Source: Streptomyces griseorubiginosus
GTDB taxonomy: Bacteria; Actinomycetota; Actinomycetes; Streptomycetales; Streptomycetaceae
Length of the DNA stretch: 64,000 nucleotides
Reading direction: 5' to 3'
Assembly: GCF_001514195.1 (NCBI RefSeq)
Contig: NZ_KQ948735.1
Location: 795,413-859,412 of the forward strand
In this document: positions 1 to 9,190 of the stretch, in pieces
Numbering within the stretch: the first letter of the stretch is position 1
How the letters are laid out: each line of letters begins with the position of its first letter
Made by a program: the position numbers and the translations under genes
The notes under the pieces: generated by a model
Told to the model about the DNA's origin: nothing
What the model saw: the letters and a program-made list of their open reading frames with translations, nothing else
The model's database searches: none

Positions 1-578
1 AGCCCGTACTCGTGCCACAAGCCCTCCAGCAGCGCCATGATCTCGTCCCGCATGGACTCGTCGAGATTGCCGGTCGGCTCGTCGGCCAGCAGTACCTTCG
101 GCTTCTTCACCAACGCCCGTGCGATCGCGACCCGTTGCTGCTGGCCGCCGGACAACTCCGAGGGCGCGTGCGTGAGTCGCTCACCGAGCCCCACGGACCG
201 CAGCGCCTCCGCCGCCCGCTCCCGCCGTTCGGCCGGCCGGACTCCGAGCGGGACCAGCGCGGTCTCGACGTTCTCCTGGGCGGTGAGTGTCGGGATGAGG
301 TTGAACGACTGGAAGATGATGCCGATCTTCTCGGCCCGCAGCCGCGTCAGCCTGGCCTCGCCGATCCGCGCGAGGTCGACGCCGTCCAGCTCGACGCTGC
401 CCTCGGTCGGCCGGTCGAGGCCGCCGATCATCTGGAGCAGCGTGGACTTGCCGCCGCCGGTGGGGCCCTGGATGACCAGCTGGTCGCCGTCCTCGATGGT
501 GAGGTCGACACCGCGCAGGGCCTCCACAGTCTCCTTGCCGCGGGTGTAGCGCTTGGTGACGCCCGTGAGTCTGTACAT
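1..578 (-). CDS. ABC transporter ATP-binding protein, MacB/LolD type (C-terminus cut by the window edge)
   Basis: Translated leftward from an ATG at 578, with GGAG six bases upstream. About 192 residues are visible and the C-terminus lies outside the window. All nucleotide-binding motifs are present: Walker A GPTGGGKST, Q-loop (FQSFNL), signature LSGGQQQR and Walker B VLLADEPTGNLD. The GNLD ending and the adjacent FtsX-like permease are typical of the MacB/LolD family, which powers export or extracytoplasmic work rather than import. It lies 54 bases downstream of the permease in the same direction, so the two are probably one operon and form a homodimeric transporter. The substrate cannot be told from sequence. 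Confidence 0.93.
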   Translation of the reverse strand, partial: MYRLTGVTKRYTRGKETVEALRGVDLTIEDGDQLVIQGPTGGGKSTLLQMIGGLDRPTEGSVELDGVDLARIGEARLTRLRAEKIGIIFQSFNLIPTLTAQENVETALVPLGVRPAERRERAAEALRSVGLGERLTHAPSELSGGQQQRVAIARALVKKPKVLLADEPTGNLDESMRDEIMALLEGLWHEYG

Positions 579-632
579 GAGAGCTCCGTTGAGAAGTGCG
601 TAGCGGAAGTGCGTGGCGAGGAAGTGAGGTTG

Positions 633-2117
633 TTACGACACGCTGCGCAGCGCGTCCGCGGGCCGCATCCGGGACGCCCGCCACCCGCCCATCGCCCCGG
701 CGATCAGACCGCCGGCGACCGCGAGGCCCACCGCGAGCGCGATGGTGGTCATCGAGACCGGCGCGGACAGCGCGATCTCCATGGTGTTCTGCGAGGCCTG
801 CCCGCCGGGGCCGCCACCGCCCGGCCCGCCGCCCATCCCGCCACCGCCCCCGGTGTTCCCGAGCTGTGCGGTCAGCTTGGGGCTGATCGCCGTGACCGCG
901 TAGGCCGCCGCGAGGCCCAGGCCGATGCCGAGGGCACCGCCGAGCAGACCGTTCACCACGGACTCGCCGACGACCTGCCGGGTCACCCGGCGGCTCGGCC
1001 AGCCGAGCGCCTTCAGCGTGCCGAACTCCCGGACCCGGCGCGAGACCGCCGAGGAGGTCAGCAGCGCGGACACCAGGAACGCGGCCGCGAGGACGGCGAT
1101 CGACAGCCACTTGCCCACGCTGGTCGCGAGGTTCGAGGCGGTGGACAGCGACCCGGAGACGGTCTCGGCGAGGTCCGCGGAGGTCGTGACGGTCGTACCG
1201 GAGATGTTCTTCTGGATCGCCGACTTGACGGCGTCGATCTGCTTCGAGTCGCTCGCCTTGACGTAGATCGTGGTGACCTTGTTCTTGGCGTCCGCCAGCG
1301 TCTGCGCCTGCTTCAGGGGCAGGTAGACGTCGGTGGTGGACTCGCTGCTGTCGGGCGTCGCGATGCCGATGACCGTGTACTTGGTGCCGGAGATGGTCAG
1401 GGTCTTGCCGACCTTGAGGGAGTTCTCCTTGGCGTACGACTTGCTGACGACCGCGACCTTCGCGTTGCTCTGCGCGGCGGTGAAGGTCCTGCCGGTGGTG
1501 ATCTTCGAGCCGGCCAGCGGGCCGAGCGTCTGGTCGCCGACGTCCACGCCGGCGACGGAGTAGGAGTTCACGTCGAAGTTGGCGCCACCGCCCTGGACTT
1601 GGGGAGCGGCGGTGCTGTTACCGCCGGAGCCGGAGCCGCCGGGACCCCCCTGGCCGCCGCTCCCGCTGTTCCCGCTGTTCCCGCCGGAACTCTGTGCCTT
1701 GCCCTGGGTGAAGGACCCGTCGACCTTGGTGACGTTCAGCGTCAGTGCGCCGACCGCGCTCGCCACGCCCTTCTGCTGCGCGACCTTGGTGACCACCGAG
1801 GACGCCAGGGCCTGACCGCCCTGGGTCATCACACGGTCGGAACTCTGCGTCTTGTCGCTGCCGTTGGAACTGGCGTCGAACTGGAAGTTCGGTCTGCCCG
1901 AACTTCCGGACGTGGGGGCCGACCTGGTCTTGGTGACGGTCATGTCGGTGCCGAGTCCGTAGAGCGACTTCAGGACCTTGTCCTGCGCCTGTGTCATACC
2001 GGCCGACACCGAGTTGACGGTGATGACCAGGGCGATACCGAGCGCCAGACCCAGTGCGATCACCAGGGCCGCCTTCTTGCGCCGGCCCAGCTCGCGCTTG
2101 AGATAGATGCCAAACAT
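633..2117 (-). CDS. ABC transporter permease, FtsX/MacB-like, with Gly-rich linkers
   Basis: A 494-aa membrane protein; the ATG at 2117 has a GAGGA ribosome site. Its layout is MacB-like: one N-terminal membrane segment (about residues 15-38), a long extracytoplasmic domain (about 40-330), then three C-terminal segments that form the FtsX domain, with a charged stretch RRVREFGTLKALGW before the second. Two low-complexity Gly/Ser-rich stretches are unusual: one inside the extracytoplasmic domain near residues 140-170, and one of nearly pure Gly/Pro between the last two membrane segments. The partner ATPase follows immediately. Family members work as mechanotransmitters or efflux pumps; the substrate is unknown. 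Confidence 0.9.
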   Translation of the reverse strand: MFGIYLKRELGRRKKAALVIALGLALGIALVITVNSVSAGMTQAQDKVLKSLYGLGTDMTVTKTRSAPTSGSSGRPNFQFDASSNGSDKTQSSDRVMTQGGQALASSVVTKVAQQKGVASAVGALTLNVTKVDGSFTQGKAQSSGGNSGNSGSGGQGGPGGSGSGGNSTAAPQVQGGGANFDVNSYSVAGVDVGDQTLGPLAGSKITTGRTFTAAQSNAKVAVVSKSYAKENSLKVGKTLTISGTKYTVIGIATPDSSESTTDVYLPLKQAQTLADAKNKVTTIYVKASDSKQIDAVKSAIQKNISGTTVTTSADLAETVSGSLSTASNLATSVGKWLSIAVLAAAFLVSALLTSSAVSRRVREFGTLKALGWPSRRVTRQVVGESVVNGLLGGALGIGLGLAAAYAVTAISPKLTAQLGNTGGGGGMGGGPGGGGPGGQASQNTMEIALSAPVSMTTIALAVGLAVAGGLIAGAMGGWRASRMRPADALRSVS

Positions 2118-2482
2118 CCCGTTCCTCGAAGGTTCTTGGCGCCCGCTGTGGGCGCGCCCTCAAGGTAGGGACGGCGTATTGGGGGGCCGTGAGGAAGCGA
2201 TAGGTGCAGGCTGAGAAGGGATGTGCGTGAGCTGAGAATGTGTGCGGCGGTCGTCCACGGCCCGGTGCGCACCTCGCGGTCCCACGCGAGATCCACCCCC
2301 ACCCGGGCCATGGACGGCCGCCGCCTCCCCCCTCGGGCGAGGCCTACGGAATGCCGCTCCCCAAGTGTGAAGCTCTTGTGGAGGGCACGTGACGAGCATA
2401 AGCCTCCGACCAGTGCCGGTGGGTGTGGAATGACATATTCCGCTTGTAGAAATCGACCGTCCCGCGCCCGCCCCGGAGCGGT
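2118..2482. other. Noncoding gap between the SDR gene and the ABC permease gene
   Basis: This 365-base gap lies upstream of the leftward ABC permease operon and downstream of the leftward SDR gene. It presumably carries the permease promoter. The only structure I see is a small inverted repeat, GGAAT-gacat-ATTCC at 2427-2441, which could be an operator. No convincing reading frame is present on either strand. Confidence 0.5.
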
Positions 2483-3241
2483 TCAGCCACGCCCCACGTA
2501 CGGCATCGCCGTCGCCAGCACCGTCGCGAACTGCACGTTCGCCTCCAACGGCAGCTCCGCCATGTGCCGGACCGTGCGAGCCACGTCGGCCACGTCCATC
2601 ACGGGCTCCGGTACGACCTCCCCGTTGGCCTGGAGCGCCCCGGCGCCCATGCTCGCCGTCATGTCGGTCGCCGCGTTCCCGATGTCGATCTGCCCCACCG
2701 CGATGCGGTACGGCCGCCCGTCCAGCGACAGCGACTTGGTGAGGCCGGTGAGGGCGTGCTTGGTCGCGGTGTAGGCGACGGAGTACGGCCGGGGCGTGTG
2801 CGCCGAGATCGACCCGTTGTTGATGATCCGGCCGCCCTGCGGATCCTGCTCCTTCATCTGCCGGTACGCGGCCTGCGCGCACAGGAACGCCCCGTTCAGG
2901 TTGGTGTCCACCACGTGCCGCCAGGCGTCGTACGGCAGTTCCTCCACCGGCACCCCGCCGGGCCCGAACGTCCCCGCGTTGTTGAACAGCAGGTCGACCC
3001 GCCCGAACCGCTCCACGACGGCGCCGAACAGCGCGGCCACGTCCCCGGGTTCCGAGACGTCCGTCCGCACGGCGAGCGAGGCACCCTCCGGCACGAGGGC
3101 CGCCGTCTCCTCCAGAGCCCCGCCCCGCCGCCCGGCCAGCGCCACCGCCCACCCCGCCCGCAACAGCTCCACGGCAACCGCCCGCCCGATCCCGGACCCC
3201 GCGCCGGTCACGACAGCGGTCTTCGCATTGTTGGTGTCCAT
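2483..3241 (-). CDS. Short-chain dehydrogenase/reductase (SDR), classical type
   Basis: 252 residues from the ATG at 3241 ([11 protein letters not shown]), the usual length of a classical SDR. A longer in-frame extension upstream has no SDR character and was rejected. The Rossmann glycine motif TGAGSGIG lies at about residues 11-18, NNAG near 90, and the catalytic Ser and Tyr-x3-Lys as NGSISAH and YTATK. It is predicted to oxidise or reduce an alcohol/ketone with NAD(P)(H). Cofactor choice and substrate are unknown. It is flanked by noncoding DNA on both sides and is probably transcribed alone. Confidence 0.93.
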   Translation of the reverse strand: MDTNNAKTAVVTGAGSGIGRAVAVELLRAGWAVALAGRRGGALEETAALVPEGASLAVRTDVSEPGDVAALFGAVVERFGRVDLLFNNAGTFGPGGVPVEELPYDAWRHVVDTNLNGAFLCAQAAYRQMKEQDPQGGRIINNGSISAHTPRPYSVAYTATKHALTGLTKSLSLDGRPYRIAVGQIDIGNAATDMTASMGAGALQANGEVVPEPVMDVADVARTVRHMAELPLEANVQFATVLATAMPYVGRG

Positions 3242-3544
3242 GGCCCCGCAGCGTAGGACTCCGTCGGTGGGACGGGTGGCGTGGGGGAGGGCACGGGGGT
3301 GTTGCTGTGCGGGTCGGAGGGGGCGGGGTCTGCGGCCGGGGTGGTGCTCCGGTTGAGCGAGGGGGTGGCCGGGGCGGCCGTAGAGCGGGTCGGCCCGGGG
3401 AGGCGGGATGGTGTTGCGCTGGGGGAGTCGGCCGGGGGCCGGTGTTCCCGTCAGCGCCCCCGGCGGTCCTGCCGTCGGCCGTCGACGTTCCCTGGAGGGT
3501 CCAGCCGTCGGTACTGGCCGCGAGAACCTCGGCGAGGGTTGCCG

Positions 3545-3801
3545 GGGGATCAGTCGCGGAGGCCGGCTGGGCAAGTGATGCCCCGCGGTCGGCCAGGATC
3601 AGCCCACGGGGTTCAGCCGGGCAGGTCGGGTTCCGAGCGCTGCCAGGGGATCAGTCGCGGAGGCCGACCGGGCAAGTCGGGCCCCGGGGTCGGCCAGGAC
3701 CGGCCCCCGGCCGAGCCGGTCGAGTACGGAGACCTGCCGGGAAGGCCCGCCGCCCGAGGTCGGTCGGGTCGGTCGCGCCGTCGGTCGGGTCGGTCGTGCC
3801 G
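3545..3801. repeat. Imperfect direct repeats in a 622-base noncoding stretch
   Basis: The gap at 3242-3863 between two leftward genes has no credible gene. It contains a degenerate repeat of about 101 bases: the segment starting GGGGATCAGTCGCGGAGGCC at 3545 recurs at 3646 and continues as GGGCAAGT...GGTCGGCCAGGA in both copies. Farther right a 21-bp unit, built from TCGGTCGGG and GTCGGTCG, is present twice in tandem (3760-3780 and 3781-3801) with one mismatch. Function is unknown; slippage-prone GC-rich spacer DNA is the simplest reading. Confidence 0.7.
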
Positions 3802-3863
3802 TGGACGAGCCCCCTTTGTCGTCCTCGCCGCACCGGCCCCCCTCACGCCGACATGGCGCTCTC

Positions 3864-4865
3864 CTAGGCCCCTTCTCCCGGATAGCGGACGCCGATCCGG
3901 TCCCGTATCGCGTCCAGGGTGCGCATCACCGCGAGGGTGCCCTCCAGGGGGACCAGCGGGGACTCCGTCTCCCCGGCGCGCAGGGCCCGCATGACCTCGC
4001 GGGCCTCGTGCTTGAGGCTGTTGCGGGGGCCGTCGGCCGGGTCGGCGGCGAACTCCTCCGGGTCGCGGCCGTCCCGGTGCAGCACGAAACGGTCCGGGTG
4101 GAAGAAGCCGTTCGGGATGTCGATCCGGCCCAGCGAGCCGGTGACCGAAGCGATCGTCGCGGTGCCGCCGGTCAGGGAGCAGTGCAGCGAGGCCAGCGCC
4201 CCGCCGTCGTAGGACAGCAACGCACCCGTCTGGAGATCGACGCCCTCCTCGGACAGCACCGCCTTCGCCACGACGTCCGACGGCTCCCCGAGCAGCAGAT
4301 GCGCGAACGACACCGGGTACACACCGAGGTCCAGCAGCGCGCCCCCGCCCTGCGCGGGATCCCGCAGCCGGTGCGCCGGCGGGAACGGCCCGGCCAGCCC
4401 GAAGTCGGCCTGCACGGTACGGACCTCACCGATCGCCCCGTCGTCGACGAGCGCCTTGAGCCGGCGGACCAGCGGGTTGCAGTACATCCACATGGCCTCC
4501 ATGAGGAAGCGCCCGCCGTCCTTCGCGAGCCCCACCAGCTCCTCGGCCTCCCGCACGTTCAGCGTGAACGCCTTCTCGCACAGGACGTTCCGGCCGGCGC
4601 TCAGACAGAGCCCGGCGGCCGCGCGATGCGCCGAGTGCGGGGTTGCCACGTACACGACATCGATGTCCGCGTCCTCGGCGAGGGCGCCCCACTCGCCGTA
4701 CGCCCGCTCGATCCCGAACCGCTCCGCGAAGGCCTTCGCCGACGCCTCGGAGCGCGAGGCCACCGCGACCACCTCCGCGTCCGGCAGATCCACCAGGTCC
4801 GCGGTGAACGCGGCCGCGATGCCGCCCGTCGCCAGAATCCCCCAGCGCACGCTCTGCTCCGTCAT
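3864..4865 (-). CDS. Gfo/Idh/MocA family oxidoreductase
   Basis: 333 residues from the ATG at 4865 (MTEQSVRWG); a second ATG four codons upstream is possible. The N-terminal Rossmann fold reads GILATGGIAAAF, followed by an acidic/basic nucleotide-selecting segment (VVAVASRS). The family EKP-type motif is degenerate (CEKAFTLN), still with the conserved Lys. The C-terminal half is the usual alpha/beta GFO_IDH_MocA domain. Members oxidise or reduce sugars, inositols or diols with NAD(P). No sugar-pathway neighbour reveals the substrate. It is divergent from the efflux gene at 4983, sharing a promoter region of about 117 bases. Confidence 0.92.
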   Translation of the reverse strand: MTEQSVRWGILATGGIAAAFTADLVDLPDAEVVAVASRSEASAKAFAERFGIERAYGEWGALAEDADIDVVYVATPHSAHRAAAGLCLSAGRNVLCEKAFTLNVREAEELVGLAKDGGRFLMEAMWMYCNPLVRRLKALVDDGAIGEVRTVQADFGLAGPFPPAHRLRDPAQGGGALLDLGVYPVSFAHLLLGEPSDVVAKAVLSEEGVDLQTGALLSYDGGALASLHCSLTGGTATIASVTGSLGRIDIPNGFFHPDRFVLHRDGRDPEEFAADPADGPRNSLKHEAREVMRALRAGETESPLVPLEGTLAVMRTLDAIRDRIGVRYPGEGA

Positions 4866-4982
4866 GCCCGGCTCCACCCTCGCTCAGCTGACCGTCGCCA
4901 CCTTGTACGAGCTGAGAGCATAGGTGGCCGGGGGTCCGGGGGGTCCCCCGGGACAACGCAGTACAAGGACAGGGAGGGGCAC

Positions 4983-6341
4983 ATGCCCGAGCGAGGGCAC
5001 CTTGAGCGGCCGAACCGCGTCGGGGGGTCGAGGGCGCCCGACACCGACGGGGCGGGCGCGCCGGACGCCGAGGAGACGGCCGTACCGGAGACGACCCCGC
5101 CGACGACCGCCGTGCGCCGCACCGGCCTGCTCGTCACCCTGCTCCTCGGCGGGCTCACCGCCACCCCACCGCTGGCCATGGACATGTACCTGCCCTCGCT
5201 GCCGCAGGTCACCGACTCCCTGCACGCCCCCGCCGCCACCGTCCAGCTCACCCTCACCGCCTGTCTGCTCGGCATGGCGCTCGGACAGCTGGTGGTCGGC
5301 CCGATGAGCGACCGCTGGGGCCGCAGGCGCCCGCTGCTCGCCGGTCTCGCCGTGTACGTCGTCGCCACCGCGCTGTGCGCACTCGCGCCGACCGTGGAGT
5401 TCCTGGTCGGCTTCCGGCTGCTCCAGGGCCTCGCGGGCGCCGCCGGCATAGTGATCGCCCGGGCCGTCGTCCGGGACCTCTACGACGGGGTCGCGATGGC
5501 CCGGTTCTTCTCCACCCTCATGCTGATCGGCGGGGTCGCGCCGATCGTGGCACCGCTGGTCGGCGGACAGATCCTGCGGGTGACGGACTGGCGGGGCGTG
5601 TTCGTGGTCCTGACCGTCGTCGGGGCGCTGCTCGCCGTCCTGGTGTGGGCCAGGCTCCCCGAGACCCTCCCGGCGGCCGGCCGGCACACCGGCGGTGTCG
5701 GCGACGCCCTGCGCTCGATGCGCGGGCTCCTGGCCGACCTGCCCTTCACCGGCTACATGCTCACCGGCGGCTTCGCCTTCGCCGCTCTGTTCGCCTACAT
5801 CTCGGCGTCCCCGTTCGTGATCCAGGAGATCTACGGCGCCTCCCCGCAGACCTTCAGCCTGCTGTTCGGCGTGAACTCGGTCGGGCTCGTCGTGGTCGGC
5901 CAGATCAACGGCAAGGTGCTGGTGGGACGGGTCGGCCTGGACCGGGTCCTGGGCGTGGGCCTGCTGATCGTGACCGCGGCGGCGGTGTCCCTGCTGCTGA
6001 TGGCCACCGGCGTGTTCGGCGAGGTCGGGCTCGTGCCCGTGGCCGCCGCGCTCTTCGTCCTGATGTCCGCGATGGGTGTCACCCTGCCCAACGCCCAGTC
6101 CCTCGCCCTCCTGCGCACCCGGCACTCCGCGGGCTCCGCGTCCGCCCTGCTCGGCACGTCCTCCTTCCTCATCGGCGCGGTCGCCTCCCCGCTGGTCGGG
6201 ATGGCCGGAGAGCACACGGCCGTCCCGATGGCGGTCGTCCAAGTGGCGGCAGCACTGGTAGCGCTCCTGTGTTTCATGGCAATGTGCCGTCCCTGGAACA
6301 AGCGTGCGACTGAGGACCCGAGAACGGAGGCGAAGAGCTGA
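4983..6341 (+). CDS. Bcr/CflA-family MFS drug efflux transporter
   Basis: 452 residues from the ATG at 4983, preceded by a GGGAGGGG-type ribosome site. A hydrophilic N-terminal tail of about 50 residues leads into twelve predicted membrane segments. The Bcr/CflA signature is clear: the first segment ends in MDMYLPSLPQV, and loop 2-3 carries GPMSDRWGRRRPLL. The family exports antibiotics and small metabolites by proton antiport at the cytoplasmic membrane. Its TGA stop overlaps the apparent CTG start of the serine hydrolase gene, so the two are probably co-transcribed and translationally coupled. Confidence 0.92.
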   Translation: MPERGHLERPNRVGGSRAPDTDGAGAPDAEETAVPETTPPTTAVRRTGLLVTLLLGGLTATPPLAMDMYLPSLPQVTDSLHAPAATVQLTLTACLLGMALGQLVVGPMSDRWGRRRPLLAGLAVYVVATALCALAPTVEFLVGFRLLQGLAGAAGIVIARAVVRDLYDGVAMARFFSTLMLIGGVAPIVAPLVGGQILRVTDWRGVFVVLTVVGALLAVLVWARLPETLPAAGRHTGGVGDALRSMRGLLADLPFTGYMLTGGFAFAALFAYISASPFVIQEIYGASPQTFSLLFGVNSVGLVVVGQINGKVLVGRVGLDRVLGVGLLIVTAAAVSLLLMATGVFGEVGLVPVAAALFVLMSAMGVTLPNAQSLALLRTRHSAGSASALLGTSSFLIGAVASPLVGMAGEHTAVPMAVVQVAAALVALLCFMAMCRPWNKRATEDPRTEAKS

Positions 6342-7468
6342 GCGCACCGAAACTGCGCACCGACACACCGGAGCGGGCCGGACTCGACCGCGAGGAGCTC
6401 CGGCACCTCGTCAGGGACTTCCGGATCCTCACCACCGGTCGGCGCCCCTGGGCCGCCGGAGCCGTCCTGGCCGCCGGGCGAGGCCCGGTGATCGCCGTGG
6501 AGGAGGCCTCCGGCTGGGCCGTCCGCTACGCGTCCTACGACCCCGAAACCGACGCGGGCGTCGAACTGCCCCCGGAGTCCCGCGTCCCCGCCCGCGTGGA
6601 CACGCCCTTCGACCTGGCCTCCCTCACCAAGCTGTTCACGGCGGTGGCGGCGGTGCAGCAGATCGAGCGGGGCACGCTGGGCATCGACGCCCGGGTGGGC
6701 GCGTACCTGCCCGAATTCACGGCGGCCGTGACCCACGGCATCACCGTCCGCGAGCTGCTCACCCACACCTCGGGCCTGCGCCCCGAGCTCCCGCTGTACG
6801 ACTGCGCCGACGACGAGGAACGCCTCGCGCTGCTGCGCGCCGAGCCGCCGATCGGCGTTCCCGGCACCTACACGTACTCCGACCTCAACCCGCTGCTCCT
6901 CCAGCACGTCCTCGAACGCATCACCGGCCGGCCGCTCGACGTGCTCATCCACGACGGCATCACCCGGCCGCTCGGGATGACGTCCACCCGCTTCGGCCCC
7001 TGCCCGGAGGCCGCGGCCACGGAGGACCAGCGCCGGCCGTGGGCCAAGGCCGACCGGGGCATGCTGCGGGGCGTGGTCCACGACGAGAACGCCTGGGCGC
7101 TGGGCGGAGTGGCGGGCCACGCGGGCCTCTTCTCCACCGCCCGGGACCTCGCGGTCTTCTGCCGGACCCTGCTCGCGGGCGGCTCGCACGGCCCGGCCCG
7201 CATCCTCGGCCCGGACTTCGTGGAGCTGCTGCTGACCCCGCCGGGCCTCGGCTTCGCGATCGACCAGAAGTGGTTCATGGGCGAGCTGGCGGGCAGGGGA
7301 GCGGCCGGCCACACGGGCTTCACCGGCACGTCCCTGGTCCTGGACCCGGCCACGGACACGTTCGTCGTCCTCCTGGCCAACACGGTCCACCCCCGCCGAC
7401 GCCCGCCGGACAGCCGCCCGAGGGCGGAGATCGCCACGAGGGTCGCGCGAGCGGTCAGGGAGACGTGA
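6338..7468 (+). CDS. Serine hydrolase, beta-lactamase/class C PBP-like, apparent CTG start
   Basis: The active-site motifs of the class C beta-lactamase/esterase fold are visible: SLTK (Ser nucleophile and Lys), YSDLN (Tyr-x-Asn) and HTGFTG in the KTG position. There is no signal peptide, which suggests a cytoplasmic esterase or peptidase. Start: the only ATG/GTG/TTG in this frame before the catalytic domain is a GTG at 6488. That start would discard about 50 residues that read as protein (TPERAGLDREEL and onward) and has no good ribosome site. An in-frame stop lies at 6311. CTG at 6338 has GGAGG seven bases upstream and overlaps the preceding TGA as CTGA, giving 376 residues. Confidence 0.85.
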   Translation: MSAPKLRTDTPERAGLDREELRHLVRDFRILTTGRRPWAAGAVLAAGRGPVIAVEEASGWAVRYASYDPETDAGVELPPESRVPARVDTPFDLASLTKLFTAVAAVQQIERGTLGIDARVGAYLPEFTAAVTHGITVRELLTHTSGLRPELPLYDCADDEERLALLRAEPPIGVPGTYTYSDLNPLLLQHVLERITGRPLDVLIHDGITRPLGMTSTRFGPCPEAAATEDQRRPWAKADRGMLRGVVHDENAWALGGVAGHAGLFSTARDLAVFCRTLLAGGSHGPARILGPDFVELLLTPPGLGFAIDQKWFMGELAGRGAAGHTGFTGTSLVLDPATDTFVVLLANTVHPRRRPPDSRPRAEIATRVARAVRET

Positions 7469-7719
7469 CGGGGAGGCGACCGGGGCCGGGGTGTGGCTGG
7501 GGACGTCACGGTCAACCGGGACCCGAGGGTGACCGGTGACCGGGACCGGGCCGTCGCGGGGAGCGGGGCGTGACTGGGAGCGGCAAGTGGCCGTGACCGA
7601 GGCATGACCGGACCGGGGCGTGACCGGGGCCTCGTAGGTGGCCGGGGCGGCCGGGGCCTTCGGGGCAGCCGGGAAGCCGTCGGATCCGCCCCGCGCCCTG
7701 CCGCCCATAGAATCACCGG
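7469..7719. repeat. Degenerate GTGACCGG-rich spacer with a possible leaderless promoter at its end
   Basis: A 251-base spacer made largely of short imperfect iterations of GTGACCGG and GACCGGGGC. No frame looks coding. At its right end TAGAAT (7708-7713) sits six bases before the GTG of the next gene. That is the spacing of a -10 element for a leaderless transcript. Confidence 0.45.
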
Positions 7720-8718
7720 GTGACCGCCCCCGCACTCCCGTCCGAGACCCTCCGCGCCGCCCTCGCCGGCCTCCTCGACGGTCTTCCCCCGAAGCAGGCG
7801 GCCCAGGCGGTGGACCGGCTGATCGCCAACTACCGCGGGACCACGCCCACGGACGCCCCCATCCTGCGCGACCGGGCGGACGTGGCCGCCTACGCCGCCT
7901 ACCGCATGCCCGCGACCTTCGAGGCGGTCCACGCGGCGCTGGAGGCGTTCGCCGAGGCCACCCCGGGCTGGACCCCCGCGAGCCATCTCGACGTGGGCGG
8001 CGGCACCGGCGCGGCGACCTGGGCGGTGGCCGCGACCTGGTCCGGAGACCGCGAGGTCACCGTGCTCGACTGGTCCGAACCCGCCCTGGCCCTCGGCCGC
8101 GAGCTCGCCGCCGCGCAACCGGCCCTGACCCGGGCGCGCTGGCAACGGGCAAAGATCGGCAAGGACATGGCCCTGCCCGCCACGGACCTGGTCACGGTCT
8201 CGTACGTCCTCAACGAGCTGACCCCGGCCGACCGCACGGCGCTCGTGGACACCGCGGCGGCAGCGGCGCAGGCGGTGGTGATCGTCGAGGCCGGCACCCC
8301 GGCCGGCTACGCCCGCGTCATCGAGGCCCGCGACCGGCTGATCGATGCCGGCTTCCGGATCGCCGCGCCCTGCCCGCACAGCGCGGCCTGCCCGATCGTG
8401 CCCGGCGAGGACTGGTGCCACTTCGCGGCACGGGTCAGCCGCTCGTCCCTGCACCGCAAGGTCAAGGGCGGCTCTCTGCCGTACGAGGACGAGAAGTTCA
8501 GCTACGTCGCCGTGACCCGCCTCCCGGCGACACCGGCCCCCGCCCGGATCATCCGCCGCCCCCAGATCCGCAAGGGCCAGGTCCTCCTGGACCTCTGCGA
8601 ACCCGACGAACACCTGACCCGCCGCACCATCACCAAACGCCACGGCGACCTGTACAAGACGGCAAGGGACACCACGTGGGGCGCCCCCTGGCCCCCACCG
8701 GACCACTCGGACCACTAG
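7720..8718 (+). CDS. Rsm22-like small ribosomal subunit methyltransferase family protein
   Basis: 332 residues from the GTG at 7720. The SAM-binding motif is seen at about residues 90-100 (HLDVGGGTGAATWA), followed by VTVLDWSE and a later SYVLNEL. The C-terminal third has spaced cysteines in CPHSAACP and DWCHF, matching the Cys pattern that binds a metal centre in Rsm22/METTL17 proteins. These proteins associate with the small ribosomal subunit (mitochondrial in eukaryotes), and methylation of rRNA is inferred rather than proven for bacterial members. A TAGAAT element six bases upstream and no ribosome site suggest a leaderless mRNA. Confidence 0.85.
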   Translation: MTAPALPSETLRAALAGLLDGLPPKQAAQAVDRLIANYRGTTPTDAPILRDRADVAAYAAYRMPATFEAVHAALEAFAEATPGWTPASHLDVGGGTGAATWAVAATWSGDREVTVLDWSEPALALGRELAAAQPALTRARWQRAKIGKDMALPATDLVTVSYVLNELTPADRTALVDTAAAAAQAVVIVEAGTPAGYARVIEARDRLIDAGFRIAAPCPHSAACPIVPGEDWCHFAARVSRSSLHRKVKGGSLPYEDEKFSYVAVTRLPATPAPARIIRRPQIRKGQVLLDLCEPDEHLTRRTITKRHGDLYKTARDTTWGAPWPPPDHSDH

Positions 8719-8983
8719 CGCGGCGCGGGGAGACCACTGAACCCGTCCGGCTACGGCTTGGGCGGAGCGCCAGGCGTGACCTTGGGCAAGCCCCGAAGAC
8801 CACCGGCCCCGGCCCGCGGGGATCGCCGACCTGACCTGCGGCGACGGCCTGCCCTGGTCCCGGCGGCAGCCATCCCCGATCCCCGGCCGTACGGGACCGT
8901 CGGCCACGCCCCCGGCGAACCGTCGGTCAGCTACCCAGACGCACCCCGGTCACCGAAGGCGCCCCCACTCACCGACGCCCCCG

Positions 8984-9166
8984 TCACCCCCGCCCTTCCC
9001 CCTCCCGCCCCTCCCGGAGTTTCCGTAGCAGCTCACGTTTCTGTGCTGCCGCGTCCTGCGTGCCGCCGATCCGGGCCCCGCGGTCACCGCCGCGCAGCGC
9101 CTTGCGGTTGATGTTGCTGCGGGTGCCGCCGACTCCGAGCATGTTGCCCGCTCCACCTCGTGCCAT
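8984..9166 (-). CDS. Small conserved basic protein (DUF6243-like)
   Basis: 60 residues from the ATG at 9166, with a strong AAGGAG seven bases upstream. The sequence has the shape of a small Streptomyces family I recall as DUF6243: an N-terminal LGVGGTRSNINRKALRGG motif followed by a basic helix ending KRELLRKLREGRE. No enzyme motif, signal or membrane segment. It is divergent from the TetR gene at 9261, with a perfect palindrome between them, so the regulator may control it. The function of the family is unknown. The 265 bases to its left (8719-8983) show nothing convincing. Confidence 0.7.
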   Translation of the reverse strand: MARGGAGNMLGVGGTRSNINRKALRGGDRGARIGGTQDAAAQKRELLRKLREGREGEGRG

Positions 9167-9190
9167 GGTTCACTCCTTGTCCATCCAAAA

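Noticed and set aside
3801..4982. Long in-frame extension upstream of the Bcr/CflA pump start
   Set aside because: It runs antisense through the Gfo/Idh gene, is Arg/Gln/His-rich and has no family character. The ATG at 4983 has a ribosome site and precedes the conserved region.
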